From assembly GCA_964472015.1 (NCBI GenBank), contig CAYYIP010000004.1, forward strand, positions 62,001 to 126,000: a DNA stretch of 64,000 bases. Direction: 5' to 3'. The position numbers were made by a program, and so were the translations under genes. Positions 17,197 through 27,481 of the stretch are shown here, piece after piece; position 1 is the first letter of the stretch; each line of letters starts with the position of its first letter. The stretch is from JAAYTD01 sp964472015. GTDB lineage: Bacteria; Bacteroidota; Ignavibacteria; Kapaibacteriales; UBA2268. The notes under the pieces were generated by a model, which was not told where the DNA came from, did not search any database, and worked only from the letters and a program-made list of their open reading frames with translations.

Positions 17197-18216
17197 ATGA
17201 AAGTATATTCAAAAAAGAATTTTATTGTATTATGTGTGATTGTAGCATTTTTATTTTGCAGTTTACATTTATTTATATTTGCAGACGAAGTAAATGATTC
17301 TAACTCTAATATGGGGATAACAATTATTAAAGATTCTATTGAAGATAATGAAACTGAAACTGAAACTGATAATGATAATGATGAAGAAAATAATATAATA
17401 GATTCTCTTTCATTTAAATATTATTTTGAAGTTGGTGATTCGCTATATTATTCTATTTTTTCAAGAGATAGTATATCTATAAATTATGATGTCCCTCTAT
17501 TACGATTACGTGAAGAAAAGATATTAATTACTTGTGACTCTATAAATAAACAAGGGAATTTTTGTTTAACTCATAGGTTAATAGATGCAGATGCAGTGGA
17601 GTCATATAAAGACGAAAAAAATATAAAACGTGAGAAATCTATGTGGGTTAATATGCCCGTTTATATTGAATTGGATTCTTTAGGAAGGCGCATAAAAGTT
17701 TTTAATAAAGATACTAATAAAGCGGTATCAGCTCCGGGGGGTGTTTTTCAACCTATTTTATTTATTACATTAAGTAAAAATGGTGAAAATAGAAAAGGAA
17801 TAAATGAATCATGGTTGAATTCTTCTACTGATGAGCTAGTAGAAAATGGATTTCCTTTGCCTATTTTTAAAAGTACAACTCTTGTAAGATTAAAAGGAAT
17901 AACAGATACAATGGGTTATGATATGATGCAGTTTACTTTTGTACGTTCTGGGCAAGCATCTTATGAACTTTTGACAGAAGAATATAGTATAAAAACAGCA
18001 GGAATTATAAATTCAGGTGGTGAAATATATATAGATACTACATTTTGGGTACCTATAGTATTAATACATACCTTAGAACAAAAATTAACTTTTTATTATC
18101 CTGATGATAGAGAACAACCCGGTAGACATTTTATATATGCTACTTTCATTTGTAATAAAATTGTAAGAAATAATAAAGTATATTATCCGGCTTCAAATTT
18201 AAAGAATATTAAATAA
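17197..18216 (+). CDS. Secreted protein of unknown function
   Basis: The 339-residue protein has a clear signal peptide (residues 1-28, ending LFIFADE). A low-complexity acidic segment (ETETETDNDNDEEN) is encoded by tandem GAAACT and GATAAT hexamers near 17350-17380. After it comes a globular, strand-rich domain with conserved-looking elements such as YYFEVGDSLYYSIFSRDS, LPIFKSTTLVRLKG and GGEIYIDTTFWVPIVL. I do not recognise a family. The layout resembles periplasmic or surface proteins that read out as hydrophobic-ligand or DUF3108-like folds, but this is speculative. lplA starts 24 bp downstream and may share the transcript. Confidence 0.75.
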   Translation: MKVYSKKNFIVLCVIVAFLFCSLHLFIFADEVNDSNSNMGITIIKDSIEDNETETETDNDNDEENNIIDSLSFKYYFEVGDSLYYSIFSRDSISINYDVPLLRLREEKILITCDSINKQGNFCLTHRLIDADAVESYKDEKNIKREKSMWVNMPVYIELDSLGRRIKVFNKDTNKAVSAPGGVFQPILFITLSKNGENRKGINESWLNSSTDELVENGFPLPIFKSTTLVRLKGITDTMGYDMMQFTFVRSGQASYELLTEEYSIKTAGIINSGGEIYIDTTFWVPIVLIHTLEQKLTFYYPDDREQPGRHFIYATFICNKIVRNNKVYYPASNLKNIK

Positions 18217-18240
18217 AAAGTATATTAAAAAATGTAAAGT

Positions 18241-19239
18241 ATGAATAATAACAATAAAATATATTACTTAAATAATGATTTTAGTCATTCGCCTTATTTT
18301 AATTTAGCGTTGGAAGAATATTTATTGAAAAATAGTAAAGATAACTTTTTTATACTCTGGCAAAATGAACCGACTGTAGTTGTAGGATATCATCAAAATA
18401 CTATTGCTGAAATAAATTTAAGTTATATAAAAGAAAAAAAAATAAATATAGTACGTAGAATGACAGGTGGAGGGACGGTATATCATGATTTAGGGAATGT
18501 AAATTTTTCATTTATTGAAAATATTAAAAAAAATACTTCTGATTTTAAAAAATATATTCTTATAATAATTGAAGCATTAAATAAAATAGGTATTGAAGCT
18601 CACTTTTTTGGACGTAATGATATTTTAATAGGAGAGAAAAAAATATCAGGGAATTCTGAATTAATTTCAAATAATAGAATTTTACATCACGGAACTTTAT
18701 TATTTAATTCAGATTTAGAAGAAGTTTTTAAAACTTTAAATGTAGAATCCGTTAAATTTACAGGTAAGAGTATAAAATCAGTTCATTCTAGAGTAGTAAA
18801 CATCTGTGATTATCTACCAAATGTAATGAATGTTAACGAATTTATTCAAATAATAATGAGAGAAGTTAAAACTAGATTTTTGGATTCTATGCAATATGAA
18901 TTGTCTGATTATGAAATAAAGCAAATTCAACAGCTTGCAGAAAATAAATATTCTACTTGGGAATGGAATTTTGGTAATTCACCTAAATATAATTTTTCAA
19001 AAACTACTAAAACAAATGCTGGTACGTTAGAAATATATATGGACGTATCAAAAGGAATTATTGAAAATATAAAAATATATGGGGACTTTTTCTTTATTGC
19101 TGATATAAAAGATGTTGAAAAATGTTTGATAGGAGTAAGACATAATAGATCAAGTATATTAACATCATTAAACAATATAAATATACAAGACTATTTTGTT
19201 AATTTAACAAAAGAAGAATTTTTGAAGTCTATAATATAG
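18241..19239 (+). CDS. lplA: Lipoate-protein ligase A
   Basis: LplA activates free lipoate with ATP and attaches it to lipoyl domains of 2-oxoacid dehydrogenases and the glycine cleavage H protein. Motifs are NLALEEYLL, WQNEPTVVVGYHQN, the lipoate-binding loop RRMTGGGTVYHDLGNVNFSF, and the catalytic-lysine region FGRNDILIGEKKISGNS. A C-terminal accessory domain (FGNSPKYNFS onward) is present, so the 332-residue protein should carry out both half-reactions. It lies 24 bp after a secreted-protein gene, but the two show no functional link. A perfect 36-bp palindrome follows the stop. Confidence 0.93.
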   Translation: MNNNNKIYYLNNDFSHSPYFNLALEEYLLKNSKDNFFILWQNEPTVVVGYHQNTIAEINLSYIKEKKINIVRRMTGGGTVYHDLGNVNFSFIENIKKNTSDFKKYILIIIEALNKIGIEAHFFGRNDILIGEKKISGNSELISNNRILHHGTLLFNSDLEEVFKTLNVESVKFTGKSIKSVHSRVVNICDYLPNVMNVNEFIQIIMREVKTRFLDSMQYELSDYEIKQIQQLAENKYSTWEWNFGNSPKYNFSKTTKTNAGTLEIYMDVSKGIIENIKIYGDFFFIADIKDVEKCLIGVRHNRSSILTSLNNINIQDYFVNLTKEEFLKSII

Positions 19240-19240
19240 A

Positions 19241-19276
19241 TATTATAATATAATACTTAAGTATTATATTATAATA
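19241..19276. repeat. Perfect 36-bp palindrome after lplA
   Basis: Arms TATTATAATATAATACTT and the exact complement, with no spacer, lie 1 bp after the lplA stop codon and 50 bp before the next start. It can form an RNA hairpin but has no T-run after it. Transcript end, processing site or operator are all possible. Confidence 0.6.
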
Positions 19277-19326
19277 AAGTAAAGATACAAGTTGTTTTAT
19301 AATTTTATTAAATTAATGGGACACTT

Positions 19327-22300
19327 ATGAATTTTAAAATATTTCCTTATTATATAGTTTTATTTTGTTGCTTTATAGCTGAAAATATTATTATTAGCAG
19401 TTTTGTTAAAGCTGAAACAGTAGAAAAAACTTCTGCATTTATGGGTCGCCATTTTATTGTATCTTTTATGCAAAATGAGATAGATAGAGCAGCTATTATT
19501 GAAACTTCTTTTTTAAGCATTTTTGTTTCATCTACTAAATCAGATACTGTTTTAGTTTCTATTCCTGCTAAACAAAAATATGATACTATTTATATAGAAC
19601 CATATGAAATAAAAGAAATTATTGTAGAAACTGATGTTGAAGTTAGGACTTATGGTGTTGTAAAAAATAAACAAATTAATATCTTTTCTAAAAAACCTAT
19701 TACATGTTGGGTGTATTCAAGTAAAAATCAATCCTCTGATAGTTATGTTGCTATACCTGTGAGTAGGTGGGGAAAAGAATATCGTATAGTTTCTATGCCA
19801 AATGATTTATATAACGGGCATAAGAGACAAATTGCAGATAATGCTATTGATTCTAATGGTGTTATTATTGATAATACAAAATATAATGAAAATTTAACTC
19901 CCCGTACAGGTGAATTTTTAATTATTGCAGATTTAGATAGTACAATAGTTACTTATATTCCGACAGCAAATACTATAAATGGTGTAAGAAAAAATGAGAT
20001 TGGTAGGGCAAGATTAAATAAAGGAGATGTATTATTAGTACAATCGTTACCGGGGGCAATTGGGACTGAGGATTTAACAGGTACTTATGTTTCAAGTAAT
20101 CATCCAATTGGGGTGTTGTCAGGACATGTTCGTTCTTCTGTAGTACAAGGTCTTGATTTACCTTATGATACAAAAGATCATTTAGTTGAAATGTTGCCAT
20201 CAGTAAATTTTTGGGGTCGTAATTTTATAACTATTCCTTTTGTTAATGGACAAAATGCAAGCCAAATTCTTTGTGCATCAGGAGATTTAATAAAAGTAAT
20301 TACTAGAGATGATAGTACTAATATAGAATACTTTGTTCATGAAACTGAAGGTGAGTTTACAACCTATTCAAAATTTATAGATAAAGGTGGGAGTTGCTTT
20401 GAAATAGAAGCAAATAAACCTATATATTGGAAGTCAGATAAACCTATTCTTGTAAATCAATTAATGATGCATAAGGGTATTGTTAATGATACTATACAAG
20501 AAAGTTTATATTATGATCCTTCGTTAGTTACATTAGCACCTATCGAACAATTTATTGAAAGTGTAACTTTTGCAACTCCAAGAAATAATAGAATATTTGA
20601 TCAATATAAGTCTCATTGTGTTATTATTGTTTCTGATTCTAATGGAATAGACAATCTTTATCTTGATGGATTAGTTATTAATCCAAAAAATTCAGCTGTA
20701 AAAAAGACTCGTATAGGTGATTCGCAATATTATTGGTTAATGCTAGATGTTAAAAATGGGAATCATAAATTAAATTGTACAAATGGAAATTTTTCTGGTA
20801 TAATATATGGGCATGGTTATAGAGACTCTTATTCTATGGTTCTAGGCAGTAGATTAAATGATGTAGATAAGCCCGATGTTGTTGAACCTATAATTTCTTA
20901 TACTGATACTTGTGGAAATCTTAAAATAAATGTATCTGATGTAAAAGGGAATAATACGGGGATAGAATGGGGGGAAGTAACAAATAAAACTTATAATTTT
21001 GATGTTGAAGAATTTAAAATCAGTGATACGACAACAGTTTTAAATATTAGTGCAAAGCCTATTAATCTACATGAAGATGCTTTATTAGAAATGGAATTTG
21101 TTGACAAAGGGTTTAATAAAAAAACTTTTTTGTATGAATATTTCGGTTTCAAAGTTAATTTTCCAACTTCTTACGATTTTAAAAAAGTAAATTGGATAAC
21201 ACAAACAACTGCTGAATTAAAATTAAAAAATAATAGTAAAAAAACTCAAACTTTACTTTCCATAATACAAGCTGATGACAAAAGGTTAAAAGTTGTTACA
21301 GATATTGAACTGCCATATGAATTACAAACTGGTGAAACTATTATTGTAAAATTAATATTTGATCCGTCTGAAACTGTATATCCTTTTGATACTAAAATAG
21401 CTTTAATTTTTGAATGTGATTTTAAAATAGAAACTAATGTTAAAGGTGAAATATCGTCACCAGGATTAATTGCACAAGATATAAATTTTGGGAAGATAAG
21501 ATTAGGTAGCTCTAAAGTTCTTTCTGATAAAGTAATAAATGCAGGAAATATAATTATAAAAATTAATGAATTTGAAAACCTTGTTTCTGAAGCATGTTTT
21601 GAAAGAACTCTAAATTCTAATTTACCAATTGATTTATATATGGGGGATAGTATTGTTTATACTATTATTTTTAATCCTTTAGAAATAAAAGAATATAAAG
21701 AAACAACAAAAATTCTTAATAATGCTTTTTTAGATTGTTCCTTTAATATAACGGGTGAAGCAGGTTCGCCAAATATTGAAAATGTATTATTAGATTTTGG
21801 TAAGCATAGGCTTGGAACTATTACAGAAGATACAATATATATTAAAAATGTTGGTAATTTTAATGATACTGTTAATTATAAACAAGATGTGAATGTGTCG
21901 CATATTAATGATGCGTCTGTATCTATAATAAAAGGAATAAAGAACTTGTTTATTGATGAAAAAGATAGTATTAAATATGCAATGAATTTTATTCCAAAAG
22001 ATACTAATAAAATGTTTAATCAATTTGAATTAAATTCTTCTTGGGATTTGCATCCTCCAATTTATATTACTATTAAAGGACAAGGTACTATTCCGGTTAT
22101 AAATACATTTGATTATACTTTTGAGCCTATTACTATATATTCACAAGCGGAAGCAACGCCTGTTATTGTGTCGTCCACTGGAAATGAAGTATTAACGATT
22201 GATAGCATTTTTGTTATTGATGGCGATATTAATTCTTTTGAGATTGATTATAATTCTTTGCGAACTCTTTTAATAGCAACAAATGATGAATTAAAAACAA

Positions 22301-23457
22301 ATATTATATTTAAACCTACTTTTACTGGTGAACATATATTAACATTAGGTGTAGTTCATGATGCTAATCCTAAATATGAACGTAGTATTGATACAATAAA
22401 AATTTTAGGGTATGCAACTGCAGATAATGAAAAATATAATACTTATTTAAAAATATCAGAATTAAATGTATGTAATACAATTAAAGCAGAACTTATTATA
22501 GAAAATAATAGTGTTGGGAATCTTATTATTGATTCTATAAAACTTGCAAGAATACCTGATATATTTGAAGCAGATTTTATTTCTAAAAATATACAATATC
22601 CTATAGAATTAGAAGCTAATACATTTATTTCTTTTCCATTGAATGTTTATACAGAACGAAATCAACAAGGTAAAATTGAAATTAAAGTATATTATAATGG
22701 AGAGGTAGAAAAGATATTAACTTCTGATATAATTCCTTATGTTGATACTATTAAAAGTAATATAGAACAAAATATAATACCTGTAATTGTTGGCGATACA
22801 ATTTCTTTAACTTTCGATTCTTTTATAGAGCAGGCGAGTGAAGGTATATTTGATTTTGAAATAAATATAAAAATAGATAAAAATTTGTTTTTTTTACTTG
22901 ATAAAACTGGTTATATTGAATTTATAGATAAGGATGAAACAAAAAAAATAGATGTAAACTTTATTCAATATGATGAATATATAAAAATTAATCTAAAAGA
23001 TGAGAATAATATTGTTATAAAATCAGCAACGGAAATTAAGTTTAATTTTAATTTATTAGTTTTATTACATAAACAAATAGAAACAAAAATTATATATGAA
23101 TTTTTATCAGATAGATGTTATAGTCCCGGATTTACTGAATTATATGTTGAAATACAACCGGTTTGTGGGAAAGATATTAGACAAGTAGTCTTTGGCGATT
23201 TTGATTATTTAACTATTAATCAAAATCCTATAAGTGATAAAATTAATTATACAATAAACTTAATAGAAGATGATATTGTTGATGTTATAATTTTTGATAT
23301 TAATGGAAGAATTATTTTAAAACAAAATAAATTAGAACTTTGTAAAGGCAAACATAATTTTATTGTCGATGTTAATGAAAGACAAAGTTCAGAGTATTTC
23401 ATATTTTTTAAAAATAAAAATATTAGTAAAGTAAAAAAAATTATTATTATTAAGTAA
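19327..23457 (+). CDS. Giant T9SS cargo protein: IgGFc-binding-like domain plus ASH repeats
   Basis: The product is 1376 residues with a signal peptide (residues 1-30). Residues about 38-470 resemble the IgGFc-binding N-terminal domain: MGRHFIVSFMQN, VAIPVSRWGKEYRIVSMP, GVLSGHVRSSV and LVEMLPSVNFWGRNFITIPF. From about 530 to 1130 come several Ig-fold ASH/choice-of-anchor D repeats, recognisable by phrases such as DINFGKIRLGSS and LLDFGKHRLGTITEDTIYIKNVGN. The last 80 residues (LTINQNPISDKINY, VIIFDINGRII, ending KKIIIIK) are a T9SS type A sorting domain. It is therefore probably anchored on or released from the cell surface. The ligand is unknown. Confidence 0.8.
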   Translation: MNFKIFPYYIVLFCCFIAENIIISSFVKAETVEKTSAFMGRHFIVSFMQNEIDRAAIIETSFLSIFVSSTKSDTVLVSIPAKQKYDTIYIEPYEIKEIIVETDVEVRTYGVVKNKQINIFSKKPITCWVYSSKNQSSDSYVAIPVSRWGKEYRIVSMPNDLYNGHKRQIADNAIDSNGVIIDNTKYNENLTPRTGEFLIIADLDSTIVTYIPTANTINGVRKNEIGRARLNKGDVLLVQSLPGAIGTEDLTGTYVSSNHPIGVLSGHVRSSVVQGLDLPYDTKDHLVEMLPSVNFWGRNFITIPFVNGQNASQILCASGDLIKVITRDDSTNIEYFVHETEGEFTTYSKFIDKGGSCFEIEANKPIYWKSDKPILVNQLMMHKGIVNDTIQESLYYDPSLVTLAPIEQFIESVTFATPRNNRIFDQYKSHCVIIVSDSNGIDNLYLDGLVINPKNSAVKKTRIGDSQYYWLMLDVKNGNHKLNCTNGNFSGIIYGHGYRDSYSMVLGSRLNDVDKPDVVEPIISYTDTCGNLKINVSDVKGNNTGIEWGEVTNKTYNFDVEEFKISDTTTVLNISAKPINLHEDALLEMEFVDKGFNKKTFLYEYFGFKVNFPTSYDFKKVNWITQTTAELKLKNNSKKTQTLLSIIQADDKRLKVVTDIELPYELQTGETIIVKLIFDPSETVYPFDTKIALIFECDFKIETNVKGEISSPGLIAQDINFGKIRLGSSKVLSDKVINAGNIIIKINEFENLVSEACFERTLNSNLPIDLYMGDSIVYTIIFNPLEIKEYKETTKILNNAFLDCSFNITGEAGSPNIENVLLDFGKHRLGTITEDTIYIKNVGNFNDTVNYKQDVNVSHINDASVSIIKGIKNLFIDEKDSIKYAMNFIPKDTNKMFNQFELNSSWDLHPPIYITIKGQGTIPVINTFDYTFEPITIYSQAEATPVIVSSTGNEVLTIDSIFVIDGDINSFEIDYNSLRTLLIATNDELKTNIIFKPTFTGEHILTLGVVHDANPKYERSIDTIKILGYATADNEKYNTYLKISELNVCNTIKAELIIENNSVGNLIIDSIKLARIPDIFEADFISKNIQYPIELEANTFISFPLNVYTERNQQGKIEIKVYYNGEVEKILTSDIIPYVDTIKSNIEQNIIPVIVGDTISLTFDSFIEQASEGIFDFEINIKIDKNLFFLLDKTGYIEFIDKDETKKIDVNFIQYDEYIKINLKDENNIVIKSATEIKFNFNLLVLLHKQIETKIIYEFLSDRCYSPGFTELYVEIQPVCGKDIRQVVFGDFDYLTINQNPISDKINYTINLIEDDIVDVIIFDINGRIILKQNKLELCKGKHNFIVDVNERQSSEYFIFFKNKNISKVKKIIIIK

Positions 23458-23614
23458 TTTTTTTGGAAATTTAGTAAATAATTATTATTTTTAAAATATA
23501 GAATATTGTATTATTTCATATTACACGAATAATTGTATAGTTAAATTTATAATTTAAATTGTTTATATAAGTTGAAAATTAATTTACTTAAAATAAAATT
23601 AGGATTAAACATCT

Positions 23615-24463
23615 ATGAGAAAAAAAATTAACTTTATTTTTTTGTTGTTATTGGGGATATTATTAACTTCAAATAATGTTCTGGCACAACGAGGTGTCGT
23701 TACTGAATTTGCAACTCCCCTTGATCCTTCTGCAAAACCAACACCAATATATATTGGACCTGCTGCTGGTATAAATATTATGGGTCATAATATGAATATT
23801 AAACAACTTGATTTACCAGATCAACCTTTATGTCCAGATTTTGTTGATGCTAAAGGATTAGGTTTTTATGCAGGTCTTACTATGGAATATTTAATTGGCG
23901 ATGTTGCTACTTCAACTTCTGCTATTATAGTTAGAGCATTGTATAATACATATCCGGGGACCGTTACAGTGGAAGGTGATAATTTGCCGATAGCTAATGG
24001 CGATTCATATATTAATACAGTAACAGAGCATTCTTTAGATGTAAAAAGTTCTGCTGTTACATTAGAAGCTGTTTATAAATTTAATCCTATTCCCGGAATG
24101 GGATTTGGACTTGTAGCTGGACCAACTTTTGATTATCATTTATCTAAAAAATGGACACAAAAATTTATGCTTGTTAGTCCTAATAATGTGAGTTTTGAAC
24201 CAGGAGCAAATCCAAATAATTATAGATATGTAGATAATAATCGTACAATTCTTATAAAAGATGATGTTGATATAGAAAATGCAAGTTCAATTCGTATTGG
24301 TTTAAAAGCAGGAATTCAATATGAAATTCTACTTGGATCAAGATTTTATATAGTTCCGGCTGTGTGCTATAACTTTGGTATTACTAGTTTCAATAGTGAC
24401 TATGATTGGCGAATTAGTCCTTTACAAGTTGGGTTAGATGCAAGATATGCATTAACTTTATAA
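23615..24463 (+). CDS. Outer-membrane beta-barrel protein
   Basis: The 282-residue protein has a signal peptide ending VLAQ (residues 1-25). Repeated amphipathic strands follow, for example IYIGPAAGINIMGHN, GLGFYAGLTMEYLIG, MGFGLVAGPTFDYHLS and RIGLKAGIQYEILLG. The last strand is VGLDARYALTL, ending in an aromatic/hydrophobic pattern typical of barrels. It probably belongs to the small OMP_b-brl group. It follows the giant T9SS protein after 157 bp and ends at its own terminator, so a link to that protein is possible but unproven. Confidence 0.7.
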   Translation: MRKKINFIFLLLLGILLTSNNVLAQRGVVTEFATPLDPSAKPTPIYIGPAAGINIMGHNMNIKQLDLPDQPLCPDFVDAKGLGFYAGLTMEYLIGDVATSTSAIIVRALYNTYPGTVTVEGDNLPIANGDSYINTVTEHSLDVKSSAVTLEAVYKFNPIPGMGFGLVAGPTFDYHLSKKWTQKFMLVSPNNVSFEPGANPNNYRYVDNNRTILIKDDVDIENASSIRIGLKAGIQYEILLGSRFYIVPAVCYNFGITSFNSDYDWRISPLQVGLDARYALTL

Positions 24464-24510
24464 AAATTGTTTAGAAAATTTTAATTTATTAAATCAAACT
24501 TTGAAATAAT

Positions 24511-24550
24511 AACCTGCTATTTTTATTTTAATTAATTTAGCAGGTTTTTT
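24511..24550 (+). terminator. Terminator after the barrel gene
   Basis: Stem AACCTGCTA / TAGCAGGTT with an 18-nt loop followed by TTTTTT, 48 bp after the stop at 24463. Confidence 0.8.
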
Positions 24551-24603
24551 ATAAATAAATGATATATTTTATACAAAATTAAATTTATACTAAAATTAAT
24601 AAT

Positions 24604-25485
24604 ATGGCAGTTATTTTTGAAACTAATTTTGATGATATAAAATTATTTAGACGCGGTAAAGTTCGTGATGTATATGAAATAGGAGATAAATTAATTTTCG
24701 TTGCTTCTGATAGAATTTCCGCTTTTGATGTTATTATGAACGAACCAATTCCTATGAAAGGTGAAATATTAACTAAAATTTCTAAATTTTGGTTCGAGAA
24801 AACAAAACATATTGTAAATAATCATTTTATATCGACTGATATAAAAGATTTTCCAGAGATTTGTAAAAAGTATAAAACAGAATTAGATGGCCGAGCAATG
24901 CTAGTAAAAAAAAGCAAACCTATTATGCTAGAATGTGTTGTAAGAGGATATGTTGCAGGGTCCGGATGGAAAGAATATAAAAAACAAGGTACTATTTGTG
25001 GTATTAAATTACCAACAGGATTAAAAGAATACGAAAAATTACCGGAACCTATTTTTACGCCATCTACAAAAGCAGAAGTTGGACATGATGAAAATATTGG
25101 ATTTGATGCAGCTATAAAAATAGTTGGGAAAGATATAGCTGAACGAGTAAAAAAATATTCATTATTACTTTATAATTTTGCTTATAATTATCTTTTTAAA
25201 AGAGGTATTATTCTTGCTGATACTAAGTTTGAATTTGGACTTAATGAAAATAATGAAATTATTTTAATAGATGAAGCCATAACTCCTGATTCTTCACGTT
25301 TTTGGTTATTAAAAGATTATAATGCGGGGAAAGTAGAAATGAATTTTGATAAGCAAGTTTTACGTGACTATCTAGAAACTACTAATTGGAATAAGCAAGC
25401 TCCTGCACCAAAATTACCAGATGAAATTATAAATAAAACAGTAGACAAATATAAATTTGCCTTAAATGCAATTTGTAGTAATTAA
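24604..25485 (+). CDS. purC: Phosphoribosylaminoimidazole-succinocarboxamide synthase
   Basis: SAICAR synthase joins aspartate to CAIR in purine synthesis. Family motifs are RRGKVRDVYEIGDKLIFVASDRISAFDVIM at the N-terminal ATP site (residues 15 onward), ECVVRGYVAGSGWKEYK, FTPSTKAEVGHDENIG, and DEAITPDSSRFW near the C-terminus. The 293-residue length fits the longer bacterial/eukaryotic-like type (E. coli PurC is shorter). It is a single gene with its own terminator; no other pur gene is adjacent. Confidence 0.97.
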   Translation: MAVIFETNFDDIKLFRRGKVRDVYEIGDKLIFVASDRISAFDVIMNEPIPMKGEILTKISKFWFEKTKHIVNNHFISTDIKDFPEICKKYKTELDGRAMLVKKSKPIMLECVVRGYVAGSGWKEYKKQGTICGIKLPTGLKEYEKLPEPIFTPSTKAEVGHDENIGFDAAIKIVGKDIAERVKKYSLLLYNFAYNYLFKRGIILADTKFEFGLNENNEIILIDEAITPDSSRFWLLKDYNAGKVEMNFDKQVLRDYLETTNWNKQAPAPKLPDEIINKTVDKYKFALNAICSN

Positions 25486-25534
25486 CTGATAATAATATTA
25501 ATATTACATACATTACAGATTTACAGATATAAAT

Positions 25535-25570
25535 AAAAATAGTGATTTTTTATAAAATCACTATTTTTTT
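25535..25570 (+). terminator. Terminator after purC
   Basis: Inverted repeat AAAAATAGTGATTTT / AAAATCACTATTTTT with a 4-nt spacer and T-run, 50 bp after the purC stop. The 25571-25726 remainder before the convergent murD stop is plain AT-rich sequence. Confidence 0.75.
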
Positions 25571-25726
25571 ATTTTTATTTTTTATATAATTTTTATTTAA
25601 TTCTAAATAAAAAATTATTTATTGTAATTTAGAATTATATGAGTTCTTATATTTTTCTTAATATAAAAATCTATACCACTAATAAATTTCTCTTTTAATA
25701 TTCATTTGTAAATTTATTATAATAAT

Positions 25727-27073
25727 TTAGTTTAAATTTATTTTTTTTACTGCTTGTTTAAATACTTCGCCTCTATGTTCAAAATTTAAAAATTGGTCAA
25801 ATGATTTACAAGCAGGTGAAAATAATACTATATCGCCCGTTTTTGCAATTTTATTTGCAATAATAACAGCATTTTCTAATGTTCCTGCTTTATAACAAGG
25901 TTTTTTGTTTGCATATCGGTTAAATATAGCATTTTCTTCTTTTCCTAATGTAATAATAGAAGATACATATTTTTCTATTAAATTATCTAAAAGTGAATAA
26001 TCATTATTATCACCTAGTCCACCTGCGATCCAAACTATAGGTTGTTTATAGCTTGATAGTGCATACCATGCAGCATTTATATTTGTTGCTTTAGAGTCGT
26101 TTATATAATCTACTCCTTTTATTGTTTTTACAAATTCTAAACGATGTTCAACTCCCTTAAATTGCATTAAACTATCTCGTAAATTTTCATTTGATATTTG
26201 CCAAACTTTTGCAACAATACCTGCAGCCATAGAATTATATTGATTATGTACGCCAGGTAAAGAAAGTTCATTTGTTTGCATTAATTCCTCTTTTCTATGT
26301 TGTGTTTTATAAAATAATTTGTCACTTTCTATGTACATTCCCCAATTTACTTCAGAAAGTGAAAATAGAAGTTTATTTGCTTTAATTTCTATTTTGTTTA
26401 TATTCTCTTTTAATATATCATCATCTGCATTTATTATTAAATAATCTGTTTTTGTTTGATTTTTAGTTATTTTTAATTTAGCTTTTATATAATTTTCCAT
26501 ATTGTTATGATAACTTATATGGTCAGGAGTAATATTTAATATAACTGCTATATGAGGTCTAAAATTAGTTGTAAACTCTAATTGATAACTACTTACTTCA
26601 ATTACAACATAAGTATCATTATCAATTTTATCTACAAAATCTGATAGTGGAAATCCTATGTTACCTGCTACAATACTTTTGTATTTATTTTTTTGCAGTA
26701 TGAATTGTATTAAAGAAGTTGTAGTTGTTTTTCCATTAGTTCCAGTTACTGCAACTATTGGATTTTGAATTTGAGACGATGCGAATTCTAATTCACTTAT
26801 GATAGGAATCCCTTTTTTTATAGCTTTTATAAAAATTGGTGCATTAGGTGGTACACCGGGAGAAGTAATTATACAATCACAATTGTTTATTGCTTTATCT
26901 GAATTCTTTCCAAATTCATATTTGCAATTGTTTAATTTAGATAATTCTTCTATCGCACTTTGAAAATTTTCTGCGGGTGCTAATTCTGTTAAGAATACAT
27001 TATGTCCTTTTCGTGTAGCTAATTTAGCGGCTGCAATACCGCTTCTTGCTGCACCTACTATACAATAATTCAT
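25727..27073 (-). CDS. murD: UDP-N-acetylmuramoylalanine--D-glutamate ligase
   Basis: MurD adds D-glutamate to UDP-MurNAc-L-Ala in the cytoplasmic steps of peptidoglycan synthesis. A Rossmann-like N-terminal domain (YCIVGAARSGIAAAKLA) precedes the ATP-binding loop GTNGKTTT at residues 111-118. YVVIEVSSYQLE and ILNITPDHISYH follow, then the C-terminal ligase domain with GVEHRLEFV, INDSKATN and LFSPACKSFDQF. A 448-residue length is normal. A strong SD (AGGGGG) precedes the ATG. The gene stands outside any mra/dcw-type cell-wall cluster; its neighbours are purC and a secreted protease. Confidence 0.96.
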   Translation of the reverse strand: MNYCIVGAARSGIAAAKLATRKGHNVFLTELAPAENFQSAIEELSKLNNCKYEFGKNSDKAINNCDCIITSPGVPPNAPIFIKAIKKGIPIISELEFASSQIQNPIVAVTGTNGKTTTTSLIQFILQKNKYKSIVAGNIGFPLSDFVDKIDNDTYVVIEVSSYQLEFTTNFRPHIAVILNITPDHISYHNNMENYIKAKLKITKNQTKTDYLIINADDDILKENINKIEIKANKLLFSLSEVNWGMYIESDKLFYKTQHRKEELMQTNELSLPGVHNQYNSMAAGIVAKVWQISNENLRDSLMQFKGVEHRLEFVKTIKGVDYINDSKATNINAAWYALSSYKQPIVWIAGGLGDNNDYSLLDNLIEKYVSSIITLGKEENAIFNRYANKKPCYKAGTLENAVIIANKIAKTGDIVLFSPACKSFDQFLNFEHRGEVFKQAVKKINLN

Positions 27074-27481
27074 TCTATATTCCCCCTAAAAGTATAGAAC
27101 TTAATTTATGTTTAATTGACTTCGTATTTTGTGTGTGTTTTTATGCTGTTTTTTATATTACAAAATTAATATATTTTTATATATTTTTTTATAGTATTTT
27201 TCAACATTTTAAACATTTATATATATAAAAAATATTAAATAATTTTCTATATTATTTTTTTAAATTATATAATGTAAAATATTTTATAAAGTTATGAATT
27301 AAATATATTTTCTTAAAAAAAGTAATAGAAATTTAATAAATAATTCGTATTTTTAAACTTTATAAAATTTATTTTAAATATTTATTTATATCAATATTAT
27401 TATATAAAATATTAAGAATATTAAGAATATTAAGAAATAAATATAAAAATATAAGAAATTTTTAGTATAAAGGGTTATTAT
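27074..27481. other. Gene-free 408-bp AT-rich spacer with 9-bp tandem repeats
   Basis: No convincing ORF or RNA gene. At 27409-27436 there are three tandem copies of ATTAAGAAT-like 9-mers, the last imperfect. No clear TAnnTTTG promoter was found for the protease gene that starts at 27482. Confidence 0.5.

Noticed and set aside
27046..27228. Small ORF on the plus strand across the murD start
   Set aside because: Overlaps murD in antisense, extremely Phe/Tyr-rich, no start signals; probably random.
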